In this document: positions 1 to 11,564 of the stretch, one piece after another
Layout of the letters: every line of letters starts with the position of its first letter
How positions within the stretch are numbered: position 1 is the first letter of the stretch
Assembly (NCBI GenBank): GCA_947095585.1
Contig: OX352763.1
Coordinates: 115,423,908 to 115,487,907, forward strand
DNA length: 64,000 nt
DNA from: Nephrocerus scutellatus
Taxonomy: Eukaryota; Arthropoda; Insecta; Diptera; Pipunculidae
Direction of reading: 5' to 3'
Notes under the pieces: model-generated
What the model saw: the letters and a program-made list of their open reading frames with translations, nothing else
The model's database searches: none
Told to the model about the DNA's origin: nothing
Position numbers and translations under genes: made by a program

Positions 1-165
1 CAGTAGGATTTATGGAACACGACAGCGAAGCCGGCCAAGGCTAGGCTGGAAGCATCGCGTAAGCCAGGACGCCCAGACTTTAGGGATGCCAAACTGGATG
101 ACATCGGCTCGAACTTGGGACCGGTGGAGAGACACCGTTTGTAGAGCTAAATATGATGATGATGA
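1..165 (+). mobile_element. RTE-type non-LTR retrotransposon, 3' end
   Basis: Translates to the extreme C-terminus of an RTE ORF (Arg/Gly-rich tract, then a Trp-containing 'DRWR'-like end) and finishes in a short ATG-repeat tail near 150-165. RTE elements commonly end in such trinucleotide tails. The same sequence recurs on the minus strand at 2060-2230, 16270-16450, 25200-25340 and 60000-60095. Cut off by the window edge, so its upstream extent is unknown. Confidence 0.75.
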
Positions 166-1190
166 TAAGATACGAGTAAATCAAAAAAAAGTTGTTTACA
201 AGCAAACATTGCTTGGAACCGGGCAAAACCGAGTATTTTTGGGAAATTAAAAAATTCCAGTTGTTATTTTTTACAAATTTCCTCATTTTTGAAAAGTTTT
301 TTAATCAAAAGCAATATCCTTTATGATGAGTTATTCCTCAGTACCAAACAACCAACAAAATTTCACAAATTCCCTATTTGACAGTTTATTCCGGCGGCAT
401 TCAAAGGATTTTTCATTTGCGGTATATAGAGAATTGTCCAACTATTTAACAGATTTTCCAATATTTCTTTTTTACCAACTACCATCCATATCAGATTAGA
501 AAGCAAAGTCAAAGTTTCTATTTAAAATGAAAAAAATAAAAACATTAAAGCGGAACTACAAACAGCACAATGACAGGACAAAAACTATCACAAAGAATTT
601 ACTCTTTCTCTGTCATGTCGTTCATTCGGTCAATCCGCAGTGGAATAAAATTCCGCATATTTTCAAGTTTTTCAAGCATTTGTTTCCGACCATGACGACC
701 GACTAAGACCAGTACCAGTCAGTCGCTCATAGTGATTTTGTGTGGCTTTGTGTGGCAGATTCTGTATTTATGTGTTGAACATTTGAGGAAGTTGCGCGCC
801 AAGCAGTAAATAATAACGCTGTCAATGTGGAAAAGGAAATCCAATTTCAATGAGTTTCCCGCAAATTACTGGTGCTCAATTGAGACGACAGATGTAGGAT
901 GCATTTGCGAGCAAAGAGTAATTGGTATGTGTTTGCCGGGGAAGGATTGTCAAACGCATGTTATATAGAAAAAAGAAAGAACAGTGTGTCTATGAGTATA
1001 AAAAAATGTGTTTAGTTATTACTCTAAGTATTCCTCTACACTGTCTGTTATCATCAAGGAAAAGATTGCAAAGATTTTGTTGGAAAAATGTGGGATTTAA
1101 TAGTTTTACAATTCCTTTTTTTGTAATCCATTTATTTATCAAAAGAACATTATGTTTCTAAGACTATTGTTAGTAATAAATAAATAACTT
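166..1190. other. AT-rich spacer, nothing recognised
   Basis: No open frame shows family similarity. A few short ORFs occur by chance in AT-rich sequence. Confidence 0.5.
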
Positions 1191-1194
1191 ACGT

Positions 1195-1680
1195 CTATAT
1201 TAGCGACAGTGATGTTCGAATAGCTGACGCACTCAGTCGCACCCAGTTCCATAGCCCTGCCATCAAGGCACCGCCATAAAACCACATATGCCTGCATAGC
1301 GGCCACCACCATCCCTCTGTCAGCTTTAACAGGGAGCGTTAGTGATGATCGATTAGCTGACGCACCCAGTTCCATAGCCCTGCCATCAAGGCAACGCCAT
1401 AAAACCACATATGCCCGCATAGCGGCCACCACCATCCCTCTCTCAGCTTTAACAGGGAGCGATAGTGATGTTCGAATAGCTGACACACCCAGATCCATAG
1501 CCCTGCCATCAAGACAACGCCATAAAACCACATACGACCGCATAGCGGCTACCTACCACCATCCCTCTGTCAGCTTTAACAGGGAGCGATAGTGATGTTC
1601 GAATAGCTGTCGCACCCAGTTCCATAGCCCTCCCATCAAGGCAACGCCATAAAACCAAATATGCCCGCAATCTCTCAGGG
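1195..1680. repeat. Tandem repeat, 123-127 bp unit, about 4 copies
   Basis: The landmark 'atagccctgccatcaag' (or a one-base variant) recurs at about 1251, 1374, 1497 and 1624, giving steps of 123, 123 and 127 bp. Because 123 is 41 codons, the minus strand stays open across three units and would encode a 41-residue repeat containing 'VVLWRCLDGRAM'; the 127-bp step breaks the frame. I know no family with this sequence. It could be a satellite fragment, or a degenerate repeat-containing exon read on the minus strand. Confidence 0.8.
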
Positions 1681-1920
1681 ATAAATGTTGGCCACAATCC
1701 AGTCTAGCCAACAGTATTTGTCTTTATTCAGACGTACCTCATTGAACCGGTGCCTTTCAGGCACGTTTCTACAGAATCTCCAAATGTCATTTCCATCCCC
1801 ATTGAGCAATGAGGTATGCCGGATGGTTTTGTCTGTTGCCCTTCTAGCAACATGGTAAATCACAGGTACGTTGCATGAGTCGGACAAGTAACCCAGTGCA
1901 TTTAGATACAGAAATGCCTC
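1675..1920 (-). other. Unidentified coding-like fragment
   Basis: The minus-strand frame abutting the 123-bp array encodes about 75 residues of balanced composition (Trp, Cys, His and charged residues; for example 'DIWRFCRNVPERHRFNEVRL'). It looks more protein-like than chance AT-rich frames and may continue a little to higher coordinates ('FLYLNALGYLSDSCNVPV'). No family recognised. It may be a retroelement remnant or a degenerate host exon. Confidence 0.3.
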
Positions 1921-2049
1921 AGGTGGTATGGAACCACTCTCTAATGTATTTCTAAAGCATACTACGGTTAGTATAAAATGCTCCCGAAATCAAATCGTTT
2001 TCTATAGAGGCTGATCGAGCGAAGTGGTTCCTAATATGATCGAGAATCA

Positions 2050-3230
2050 TCATCAAATTTGGCTCTACAACCGGTGTCCGGTCCTGGCATCCAGCAAAAA
2101 ATCTCTCCACCGGTCCCGATTTCGAGCCGATGTCATCCAGTTTTGCATCCCTAAACTATGGGCGTCCTAGTCTACGCCATCCTTCCAGCGTAGGCTTGGC
2201 CTGCCTCGCTGTCGTGTTCCATAAATCCTACCGCAAAGGACATTCCGAGCAGGATCATCTTCGCTCATCCGAGCTAGCTGTCCTGCCCACCGGAGCCTAC
2301 CGAGCTTAATTCTCTTCACGTTGTCGACATTGCGGTAACGCTCGTTGATCTCATCAATATAGAGCCTCCGGAATCGTCCTTTCTCATATAATGGGCCAAA
2401 AATTCTCCGTAAGACTTTTCTCTCGAACGCAGCTAAGAGGTCAGAATGTTTTTTGTTAGACAGCCAAGTCTCGAATCCATATGTAGGTACTGGTATGACC
2501 ATTGTCTTATACACCAGCACTTTGGATTTTACGGACTAACGTAGGCTTTGTTGGCTTAAGCAACAGTGCTCGTATTTCTGGTTCCATGCTGTTATCGACT
2601 GCTACAGTTGACCCGAGACAGTTTAAGAACCGCACTACTTCGCATTCGCGCTCCACTTTTTGAATTGAGGTATCAATTTTGGATCTTCTACTCGCAGACG
2701 TGGCCACCATGTACTTTGTTATGCTCACATTTATGTGTCGCCTTCTCTATCTGGATGAAAGCCTCCTATACAGCTCTTCGGTTTCTACCAACGATGTCAA
2801 TATCGTCTGCGCCGTCCAGTATCTGAATGGACTTATAGAGGATTGTTCCTCTCGCCGTTACGTCAGAGTCTCGGATCACTTTCTCCAACGCCAGGTTAAA
2901 GAGGACGCAGGCCAGTCCATCCCCTTGTCGGATCCCGTTACAGATGTTCAATGGGCTTGATAGTGATCCGCATATTTTTACATGGCTTATAACATTGGTC
3001 ATGTGCAACCTATATAGTCTTGTCAGTTTATTTGGGATGCCGAATTCTCTCATGGCTTTATAAAATTCTACTCTGGCCATGCTATCATGGGCGGCTTTAA
3101 AGTCTATAAAAAGATGGTGTAGTGAGTTTTGAAACTCTAGACATTTACATCAGCCTTAGGGTGTAAATTTGATCAGTTTTTGATTTGCCTGGGACGAAGT
3201 CACACTGGTATGGACCAATGATGACTTTAG
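2050..3230 (-). mobile_element. RTE-type retrotransposon, 3' half (RT palm to C-terminus)
   Basis: Minus strand: RT blocks with 'FGIPNKLTRLYRL' and 'IRQGDGLACVLFNLALEKVI', then a catalytic box reading GADD where RTE RTs have YADD, then the thumb and the C-terminal region ending 'GRPSLRWKDGVD'. The 3' end, at low coordinates, carries an ATG-repeat tail (about 2035-2060). The frame is broken between 2507 and 2766. The 5' part is missing, and the likely junction is near 3225 after a 'CGFIPG'-like motif. Dead copy. Confidence 0.85.
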
Positions 3231-4269
3231 CGTAAGGGTAGAGGAGAAAATGTTTATGCCATCTATGTGTACAACATGTCATCTCTTCTTTCTTTCCCGT
3301 TAATAAATTCTTCATTAAAGTACGTACTCAGTTATGAAAAAGTATAAACAATTGGCTCAACACAACAATAACCTAATTGCAAATTTTTAATTGGCAGTAT
3401 CACTTATAAAATGACAGTGAAACACTTTGTAATGGGCAAGCGAATCATTTTCCAGAAGAATAAATAAATAAATAAAAATGTGTCCTCTTCTAGGAAGAAT
3501 TGCAAGGAGAATTGCATACTATCTTACTTTTAACGTACTTCCCTTCATACATCCCTTGGCATACAATAGTCCACAACGCACAAAACAACAGAATCCATTT
3601 AAAAGGTATGACAGTAAGGAACGACTTTGAAAACAATTTTCATAACCTTAGGTGTCATATTTTCGAATTTACAATTTTCATGAGGGAGTCTCTGTCTCTG
3701 TCGGATAATCATTGAACAGTTCATTTGCCTGTCCTGTCGTCCTTGCGTGAGTTTGAATTTTTTTTTTTCGCCTCAGCATATTTTCCCAGTACCGGGACAA
3801 TTTAAAATTCATTGGAATAAGTGCTTGGTGTGCAACAATTTTGTTATTTTATTGAGCTTCCTCTGACGTTACTTACCTCTGGAGTGCAATCGTTGCAAAA
3901 GGAAGATTCAATTTTATTTTTCAAATATGAAAGGAGAAATGTAAGTAAAAAAGAATGACAATAAAATGTGCATTTTGCAATCCAATGCGACTTTAAGTTA
4001 AGGTAGAGTTATAAAATTTAAAATTTAAACAATTTGTGAATAAATTGCATCAACTTCACATGGAGAACAACCAACCACGAACAGAAAACAAGTCTGACGT
4101 CGTTCGGGTGAGTGGCTCTGTGATTAGATATTGGCTTTTTTTATAGATAAACTCATTGCCAAGGGAGAGCTTGAGTGACTTGAACCCCTGGAATAAGATG
4201 GTAGAGTGGCGGTCCTCGCGCTGACTTGCGGAGGTCCTCAAATAGCGCTTTAGAGCGCAGTTTTGCTGC
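3231..4269. other. AT-rich spacer, nothing recognised
   Basis: Contains a short TAAA-repeat run at about 3460-3478 that could be an old retroposon tail, and a T-run at about 3759. No coding or RNA feature recognised. Confidence 0.45.
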
Positions 4270-4870
4270 CACAGTCCTCAGGAGACCCAATGCAAAGAAA
4301 AATGAAAAATGGTTGTGTGTATTTGTATACAACCTGTAGGAAACGATATCAGATCTGTGATGCCGTGCTCTGAAAGCACCTTCAGGTCAAAAGAAAAGGG
4401 AATAGTTAGTTTATGGAAACGAAGAGCCGCAAGGGCCGGAATAAGGTGGACTACGCCCTTTGTTAAAATTAAAATTAAAACATCGAAGGAATGTAATTTA
4501 CAAAATATCACATTGAATGTTTGAGAGAATAGCCGTACTCATTAAATTTCGCGAACCAATCAAGCGAGAATTGCTTCCTTTTAGACTGACAAACTCAATG
4601 GAAGCCGATAACATTCTATCATCAGCAAATGATTGGATATCAAAGGTTTTAGAACAGGTCATTGATATATATCAAGAAGAGCGTAGGCGACAAAGGTGAC
4701 CCTTGTGGCACGCCAGCAATGATACCATGCGAGGGGGAAGAGATACTTTTCAATACAAATTTTATTTTACGGTTCCATAGGTGTGGAAATGAGCGAACGA
4801 ATCTTATTTGTAAGTCAATCATGCTATACTCAATACAAAAGTCTTTAAAACATCCAATGATATAAGGCTT
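4270..4870 (-). mobile_element. Jockey/CR1-type RT fragment
   Basis: Minus strand encodes 'IIAGVPQGSPLSPTLFLIYIND' split over a frameshift, followed by an RT catalytic box 'FADDRMLSASIEF'. This is the palm core of a CR1/Jockey-type RT. The lower part (4270-4500) is frame-degraded. It abuts the LOA-type fragment beginning near 4870. Confidence 0.7.
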
Positions 4871-6240
4871 AGGTTAGGTTTGGTTAAGTTGGCTCTCAGT
4901 AAAAACGACACACATAGACCAGCAATGGTCTATTGTGATACCACACGTATCAGGAAAGTTTCCTTCACCTACTCGTACTCGTTGAATCACTTATCAAGGA
5001 AGAGAACTGCTGATATCAGTGTTGATAAGATCATTAGTGTCGTTATAGAAGAAAGCACCCAAATGCAGTTTACGTTTCTAGGAGAGTGCTGAACAAGTAC
5101 ACAGAAGATGGATAATAGTCTCCTCCTCCTGATCATCTGCAGAAGTGATTCGAGAAGAGTCAGAGTCTTGCTGCTTGCTTGGCTTTAAGACAGTGTCCCG
5201 TAATGAAAGCGACAATAGCACCACCGATGTAAGAGCTCAAACACTTGGAGCAATAGCGTTTCGAATCCAGCTTGGTGCCAGATCTGCTTTGTCGCTATGC
5301 AAGTTGTATCGCTTGACCACCTACGATTAGTTGTGTCAATAGCATTCCGCTTTAATACGAGTTTGCATGTAGCGGTTGGTGTGCCTCGTGAGAATCATAT
5401 TTTGGTAAGATGGCTCCGGCACCCAGCACAGGTGGATATTAAACTGATTCGCCATCTCCCTAAGAGATGATCGGCAGTTAAGGGCTAAGGTTGAATTTGT
5501 AGAGACTGATTCCAGGGATTTCAGCGCGGCTTGGCTATCCGAGCCCATACATAGAATAGCTGACCTTTGGGCTTTGCTTAAGTTATCTAGATTCATTTTC
5601 TTATTTAAGGCAATCTACCAAACAGTCACACTGTATATAAGAGTAGGTCCTACTACCGCTGTATATAGCCAATGGGGTTGAAGACCCCATCTGCTACCAA
5701 TGGCTTTTTTGCATGAGAAGAGTACCACTGTGGCTTTTTTTTGTAAGTTAGGTTTCCAGCTTAGCTTTCTGTCCAAAATAAGACCCAAATACTTGGCTCT
5801 ATCAGAGAATGTTAAGCTTGTACCTTTAATAGACGGAGGGTCAACATGTGGGATTTTGTATTTTCTAGTAAAGAGGACAAGTTTAGTTTTGTATAGGTTT
5901 ACTCCTAAGCCGCAGCGATCTGCTGAATGTTAGCTTATTGAGAGCATTTTGCAGGAGTTCTCTTAAGGTGTTAGGGTACTTTCCTGAGACGGAAATAGCA
6001 ACGTCATCCGCATAAGCGAGCAGTCGGCAGCCCTTCCTCCCTTCTCAGGCATACAAGCAGCCCGTTCACCACTAAGTTCCACAGAAGGGGGGACAGGACT
6101 CCACCCTGTGGGGTTCCTCTGCTGACAGATCTTCTATCAGACGATACACCTAGTTTTGAGTTAACAATCAGACTTGTGAGTAGAAGGGTAATCATTTCGC
6201 CAAGTAAGTTGTCCTTCAAAGCCATCAGTGAATCTGCGAT
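4870..6240 (-). mobile_element. LOA/I-type retrotransposon, RT palm to RNase H
   Basis: From high to low coordinates on the minus strand: 'SRGTPQGGVLSPLLWNLVVN' (RT block 4, about 6110), 'LLAYADDVAISVSGKYPNT' (catalytic YADD, about 6010), 'RAKYLGLILDRKLSW' (about 5790), 'VVGPTLIYSV' (about 5640), then an RNase H block with 'GSDSQAALKSL' (5596-5336) and a degraded 3' part to about 4870. An RNase H after the RT marks I/LOA-type clades. At about 6236 it is joined to an unrelated endonuclease segment, so it is 5'-truncated or recombined. Confidence 0.85.
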
Positions 6241-7190
6241 CGCACATATGTTATGTTTTTCACAGCTTTTCTATATTCTTGGATTGCTGTCGGCAGTGAG
6301 CTGGTGATTGCTTCCACTCCTTGCGATAAATGATCCCTTAATTGTTGGCCTACTGAGGGGATCTTTAGCCGGTCTATGTTATACCTAGGCATTCGGATGT
6401 TATTGTGTAGTCTTTGAACTGATGCAGTTCGTAACTGGACAGTAGCTCTAGCTACCATATGGTGATGATCCCGTACCATACCCATGTCTGCTCATCATCT
6501 GTTTCGGACGTCTAAAAGACAGCTTCTAAAACGTGGGCTGATCGATTTGGTTGGATGGTGATTGCCTGTCAGTTGCCACACAGCTGTCTTTATGGCAGGT
6601 CTTATGCTCAAACATGGTGCCACCGATGACAAGGTGGTTTCACCATTGTCTTTTCGTTCGCCGAGGTCTTGCTTGCCAATCACATGTCTGAGTCCTTCAT
6701 TGTCTTTGTCTACTTAGGCTTTCAAGTCCCCCCATCACGATGACGATATCTTCGTTCGACGTTGCGTTGAATGCAGCGCTTAGCTGATTGCAGAAGATGT
6801 CCTTGTCATCTAATTTTTCTAATTTTTCCAAGAAACCTTTCTTCGTCCATCGATTGTCCTGTATTGTTGTCATGTCAGGTTCTTATTTGAACAGGATATT
6901 TGAACAGCTGTGCAGCTCGAGCGTACGTTTTACAAGAAGATCTTTAATCGTTTTGTCATTTTCGTTTGCTGGATGGCCTTCGTATATATCAGTTATATTT
7001 TCGAGGTTTATGCTGCTTCGTAATGATGTTGTTTTACGGGCTAACTGTTTGGCTTCTTCCCAACCTTTCTTAGAAATCACTAGCTGATTAATTCAGCTTT
7101 TCATTTTTTGAGGGGAAAATAACTGCCGACCAACACGAAAAGGTTTAATCGCATCTCCACAAGTCAGAATAAAAACGCCACTTGCAAACA
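6236..7190 (-). mobile_element. RTE-related element, endonuclease domain and 5' region
   Basis: Minus strand encodes the C-terminal half of an APE-type endonuclease: a 'GKQDLGERKDNGE'-like block (about 6680), 'RFRSCLLDVRNR' (6495-6530) and the 'DHHHMVARATVQLR' segment (6485-6420), followed by a helical linker to about 6236. Frames change at 6490 and 6690. The 7080-7190 segment resembles 18900-19030, upstream of the larger RTE copy, which supports a 5'UTR here. No RT follows; the LOA-type RT at 4.87-6.24 kb starts at the junction. Confidence 0.7.
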
Positions 7191-7279
7191 TAATAATTTT
7201 GATACAACAGTCCTTTCTGATTGAGAGCTTAGCTTCTCGCGACCATTCTTTTTGTGTTTGTTGTTTATTCTTGGGGATC

Positions 7280-7456
7280 TACAATAATTTTAGGCTAGAT
7301 AAGAAGCTAATTAAGAAGCTTCCTCATGACTGTTATTACTCTTTTTCATTTGTAAGATAGGAAAAACCGTGAATAGGTAGACTTTTCTGGGATTCGAACT
7401 TCGAAACTCACGCTCAGTAGTCCAACGCATTAACCAAAGAGCCAAGACGCCCGACA
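7280..7456 (-). repeat. tRNA-derived SINE-like element
   Basis: Read on the minus strand, 7456-7389 has an A-box-like 'TTGGCTCTTTGG' and a B-box 'AAGTTCGAATCCC' at normal tRNA spacing, with a D-loop-like 'GGTTAATGCG' between. The acceptor and T stems do not pair well and no CCA follows, so this is not a convincing functional tRNA. The following non-tRNA sequence (7388 to about 7280) would be the SINE body. The body end is uncertain. Confidence 0.5.
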
Positions 7457-7459
7457 CGT

Positions 7460-8950
7460 GGAAGCGTTCTATGTACATGTTATTTCCCCAACTTTGCTGA
7501 TCGCTGTACCACTATATTTATGTATAGCACTAACCCCAGATAAAACAACGAACTTTTGTGAAGAAAAAAAATGTAAATCTGATGCTGACAAATTCAAGCA
7601 AATGCCATAAAACTATTGGAAAATATTTAAAACCGCTGCATGCATTGTCACGTATTCTTTCAGTTGTTTCAAAAAAATTCCAATAAAAAGATCCAGCCAC
7701 AAATATCCTTCGTATGGCTTATTGACCATATTCGTTCACGTCCATAGCCGTTGGAATTACTACAAAACGTTGTATAGTTATTCTCTGTATCTATGGGTCA
7801 TGTAATACAGTTAGTTGGCTTAGTGGCCGGAACAAGTGCACATTTACATTTCACAATTCACATGGAATGCGAGTACAGCGTGCGAGTGTGCAGTGTAAGA
7901 GGAGTATTCTTCCATAAGTTTTTCTCTTGTCCCGCCCGGACAGAAGAACTAGGGAATTCATAAGCGCATAAACATCAATCCGACTTGTGTGTCGTGTAAG
8001 CCTGTACGGATGATAAGAGTAGGTGCATTCTTTAGTGCTACCCACCCAATAGGAAGTCTGCGGCATGTTATAACGACAGCCGACACACTAAACGCAATGC
8101 CAGTCTTCTCAATTTCCGAAGGATATTCGTAATATTTATATCGTGTTTAGTAAAGCAGTCACTCAAACAGGATTACGCTAGTCCATCCCATGACGTCGTT
8201 TCCATCCGTCTATGCAACCCAGAGCATAGTTCTGGCAGTTGCCGTTCTACCGAGGAAGGACTAAATAACTTACCGAACGATATCGACATTTAATAAATGC
8301 TTCACTTAGTTCCAAGTGGATTTTTAATCCTTTCTGCGAGGGTGGAAGTGAATTGAACCTGTTATGTCATGGACCATTGCACACATCGTAATTTTCCTCT
8401 TTTTTTAATGCAGTTGTCGTAAAAAAGGCGCCAGTATATTACCTATTAATGCTCTGTCGCAATAGAGTTGTCGTTATAATTTTTACTGCCTTGCGTTTCA
8501 TTTCGATTGTAACCCAGTTTTCATCCTCTTTTCATAATCACCTAGAATAGCCTTTTCAACGAGCATGAGCACGAGAATAAAATGAATATTTTACTGAAAA
8601 ATTGGATGGCTTTTAATGGCGAGTGGCCATAAAGTTGATTCAAATCAATCCGTCGGTTCTTATATCATTGGATGTAGAAATGGTTTTCCTGAGGAAAAGC
8701 TTAAAAGCTTAAAAATATATGCTAAGATCTGAATAATCAGCAGAGAAAAAGCTGTCATAACTGCTATACAGAAGGTGCGTGGAAATAGGCCGGGCGAAAT
8801 GTGATATCTGCTAAGATGACCGCTATAGATAAGAGAAATAACATATGCCAATATGATGTAAGCGACAGACTTTGACAAGAAGTATTTTGCTTTCTTACAT
8901 GTAAGCGAACGAATTGTAACAATCTGCTACAAATTTCAACAATATCTCAC
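7460..8950. other. Spacer, nothing recognised
   Basis: No frame shows recognisable domains. Small ORFs at 7851-8066 and 8660-8878 (minus) have no visible motifs and are probably chance. Confidence 0.45.
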
Positions 8951-8959
8951 GCCTCTTCA

Positions 8960-9595
8960 GAGGAATCAACCGGAACCGACAGCTCCTCGACAAAACTAAT
9001 GGGCGATGCCCAAATATGAACAAATTGAGAAGAAGTATATCATTGTAACACAGTCGGAAAACATATCCTAAACGATACCATTTCTGTCAGTCTAAGTCCA
9101 TTCTCAGAAATGAAAATGGACTTAGACTGATTGACTTTGCTGTGGAAAGGAATGTCACTATAGTAAGCACACGCTTTCCTCATTTCAATGTTGACAAGAG
9201 GACTTGGCAATCTGCTGATCAGTAGACCGTTAACAATATTGATGATGTTGTGATCGACGCGAGATATGGCCTCAGTACTTTAGATGTCGACACATTTCGA
9301 GCGGCTAGCATGGATTCTGAAAACTACCTAGTTGAAGCCAAGGTACGAATATGGATATCACAAAAGCCACAGCACGATCGGCTGCAATCGCCAGAGATTG
9401 CGCACTCCCGCAACCTATCGACACATCAAGTATCAAGCATCAAGTGGCAATGAACAGAAGCTACGCTGCCAACAAGCTGTCAGAAGCACAGCTACTGATG
9501 TTCTAGGTTTTACCAATTATCAACTACGAAACCCCTTGATTTGATGGCATATCTCACCGAAAAGTGGAACCAATCCATTCACAAATTTACACGTT
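8960..9595 (+). mobile_element. CR1/RTE-type endonuclease and RT start, fragment
   Basis: Plus strand 9110-9360 matches the end of an APE-type endonuclease ('LIDFAVERNVTIVSTRF' with one frameshift, then 'VVIDARYGLSTLDV' and 'NYLVEAKVRIWIS'). About 9535-9595 matches the RT start seen at 42540-42600 ('LMAYLTE.WN'). The middle is deleted. It stops where the minus-strand LOA-type ORF1 begins (about 9595). A 16-bp perfect inverted repeat lies at 9087-9130. Confidence 0.65.
9087..9130. repeat. Perfect 16-bp inverted repeat, 12-nt loop
   Basis: Arms 9087-9102 and 9115-9130 are exact reverse complements (arm TCAGTCTAAGTCCATT); the loop is 9103-9114. It lies within the degraded endonuclease fragment and has no U-tract, so a local inverted duplication is the simplest reading. 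Confidence 0.9.
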
Positions 9596-10620
9596 TTGGC
9601 TCCGTGACCTGTGGTTCCGCATCTAATAAAAAGCCTTGATCGGTCTGCTCCTTTACACTGTACTGCTCTATGTCCATATTCGAGGCATCTGAAGCATCGA
9701 GTTAGCTTGATGCATTTACGTATACTGCATCTCACCCAGCCCACGCGCACCCGTCCACTCGTAACTAGAGTTTCCGCATCTTTGGCAGTTACGTTGATAA
9801 CTGCCATCTGCGTCACCTGTCGAGAAGGACGTATGGATTATACTATTAGATGGCCTGCATTCGGGAATTGCTCCGCAATTTCAGTAACGACGTGTCTCCT
9901 GTTTTTGAAATAACAATGGCGTCTGGGCGTTGAACCCTTCGTCTGTTCTTGCTCTTTCTCCTTGCTACCTGCGTACGGTCTTCCTTTCTTTCCTTTTTTC
10001 GAAACTCTTTCCACTCTGATTTTTTCCCGCTTCGGGTTTGTTCTACTTCCTTCTTTACCGGTTTGGGATTCAATTGCTGCGCACTTGGTTGGTCTAACTT
10101 CTTCGCGATGTTTGGGCCAGTAGTCTTTCTCGGCGACCTCCTGTTTTTCTTTGGATTCTGGGTGTGATCCTATTGTGTTTCATCATCCCTTTCTCTTTTA
10201 CTGTCTGTACCGTGTTTGGTGGCCAGCCGGCTTTGCAAAGCTTGACTCAGCTGCTGTTTTGCCTCTTTCTGAATTAAGTCACTTTCCTTTGTTGCTTGTT
10301 TGTGCAAGTTCTCAATGTCGCTTATAAGGTTCCTCATCGGCTGGTGGATAGAGCGTCTACCGTCAAGTATTTCATTCAGTTTTTTAAGTTTATGGCTGAT
10401 AGGTTAGCCACCGCTGCAACATTACGGTCAATGGATATCGACGGCCGGGAGCCCGCTTGCACACCACCTATAACCGCCGGCACTGGGTTTCCGAGGCCCT
10501 GCACTGTAAGTTTTCCTCCTTTAAGAGACTCCATATCAATTTTTTGATAGGGAATACCTGCCACTAGAATTTTATACCTACTGCCAGGTGGGTATCCCCG
10601 TGGGGGTTCCAATTGCATCT
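9520..10620 (-). mobile_element. LOA/I-type retrotransposon ORF1 (gag-like, CCHC zinc knuckles)
   Basis: Minus strand. The N-terminus starts at about 10618 with 'MQLEPPRGYPPGSRY'. A basic, charged middle follows (10073-9846, many Arg/Lys/Glu). The C-terminal nucleic-acid-binding part has knuckles 'CFRCLEYGHRAVQC' (about 9700) and 'CGTTGHGAKTC'. The latter retains the C-terminal Cys/His spacing but reads 'FIRCGTTGH', so its first Cys is missing. The frame is broken in at least two places. The protein would be an RNA-binding chaperone of the retrotransposon RNP. The 5'UTR follows at 10620-11160. Confidence 0.8.
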
Positions 10621-11160
10621 TAACCTACACATGGTTGGGGTGCTGGGCTTTACCACGGGATATTAATAAGGGCCGCGGACACTTAGAGTATGATCAATTA
10701 AGGGCAATGTCTTCGTACTTTGTCAATGGTACTTAGAAGAACCTTATGGGCGACTCTTCGTATTTAGTAGCTCATTTCGTACACAATGAGACAGAGGGAA
10801 GGGCCTGGAATGGTTTCTATCCCATGCGGCCTAGGATAAGGTGCAATTCTAGTGTCAAATGATGGGGTTTGAGATTCCGGACGATGTGCTGCCAGGGTTG
10901 GCCTTTCGTTATCCCAGGCACTAAGTCCCTTGATGGCAGACCTTACCAAGGTCACGTTGGTACCGCGGGAATTGTCCGTGCCCACAGATCATAAGGTTGA
11001 TCGGTCTGAGGACAACTGTGGTTAAGGACCCAGCTCGTTCTGGGGATACAACGCAGGGGCTTAAGGTTTACTCTCGAAGAGACGACCGCTAAATGGGAAT
11101 AGATCAATGAGCATGCTTAATGGCAAAAGCTAGGTAACCCGGGTTCGTCCCACTCTATGA
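10620..11160 (-). promoter_or_regulatory. 5'UTR/promoter region of LOA-type element
   Basis: Directly upstream of the ORF1 start on the minus strand. The same sequence, ending in the same ATG-CAG start context, occurs on the plus strand at 37250-37850 and 62280-62800. Shared blocks include 'tctaagtgtccgcggcc', 'gtggtaaag' and 'ctggcagcacat'. This identifies those two copies as 5' ends of the same family. Non-LTR elements carry an internal promoter in this region; none is resolved here. Confidence 0.7.
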
Positions 11161-11372
11161 ATGATGATGCCAGGTAGATATATACAGCCGCTTCCCCTGG
11201 AATACAGACGCTGACCAACAAAGCCGCCCGATACGGGACAGTCGCTTTTTGACACAGATGCTTCATAGATTTCTACTCTGCACCTGTCGCTCTTGGTCGG
11301 GGACTACTTATTGGTTATTCGTAGCTAACCTAACATATATGCAGGCCATTCGGCTATACGCACCCCGCCAAC

Positions 11373-11390
11373 CCCCCCCCCCCCCACAGC
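11373..11390. repeat. Poly-C run
   Basis: A cytosine homopolymer-like run inside otherwise mixed sequence. It may be an assembly-sensitive site. Confidence 0.8.
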
Positions 11391-11564
11391 TGCGAGAGCT
11401 CGGCCCACTGGGTGGCGTGTGGCGTGTGTTGATGTTTAAAAAAAATGTTGTTAAGTTTTTTACTTTAACTTTTTTTGTATTTTTGTTTTGTCATCAACAT
11501 TGGTTTTGTTTTCGGATTTCTTTTTAATTTGACTATTGATTCTTTGTGGGATATTAAATTCGAC

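Noticed and set aside
7380..7456. Functional tRNA gene on the minus strand
   Set aside because: A and B boxes are present, but acceptor and T stems do not pair convincingly by eye.
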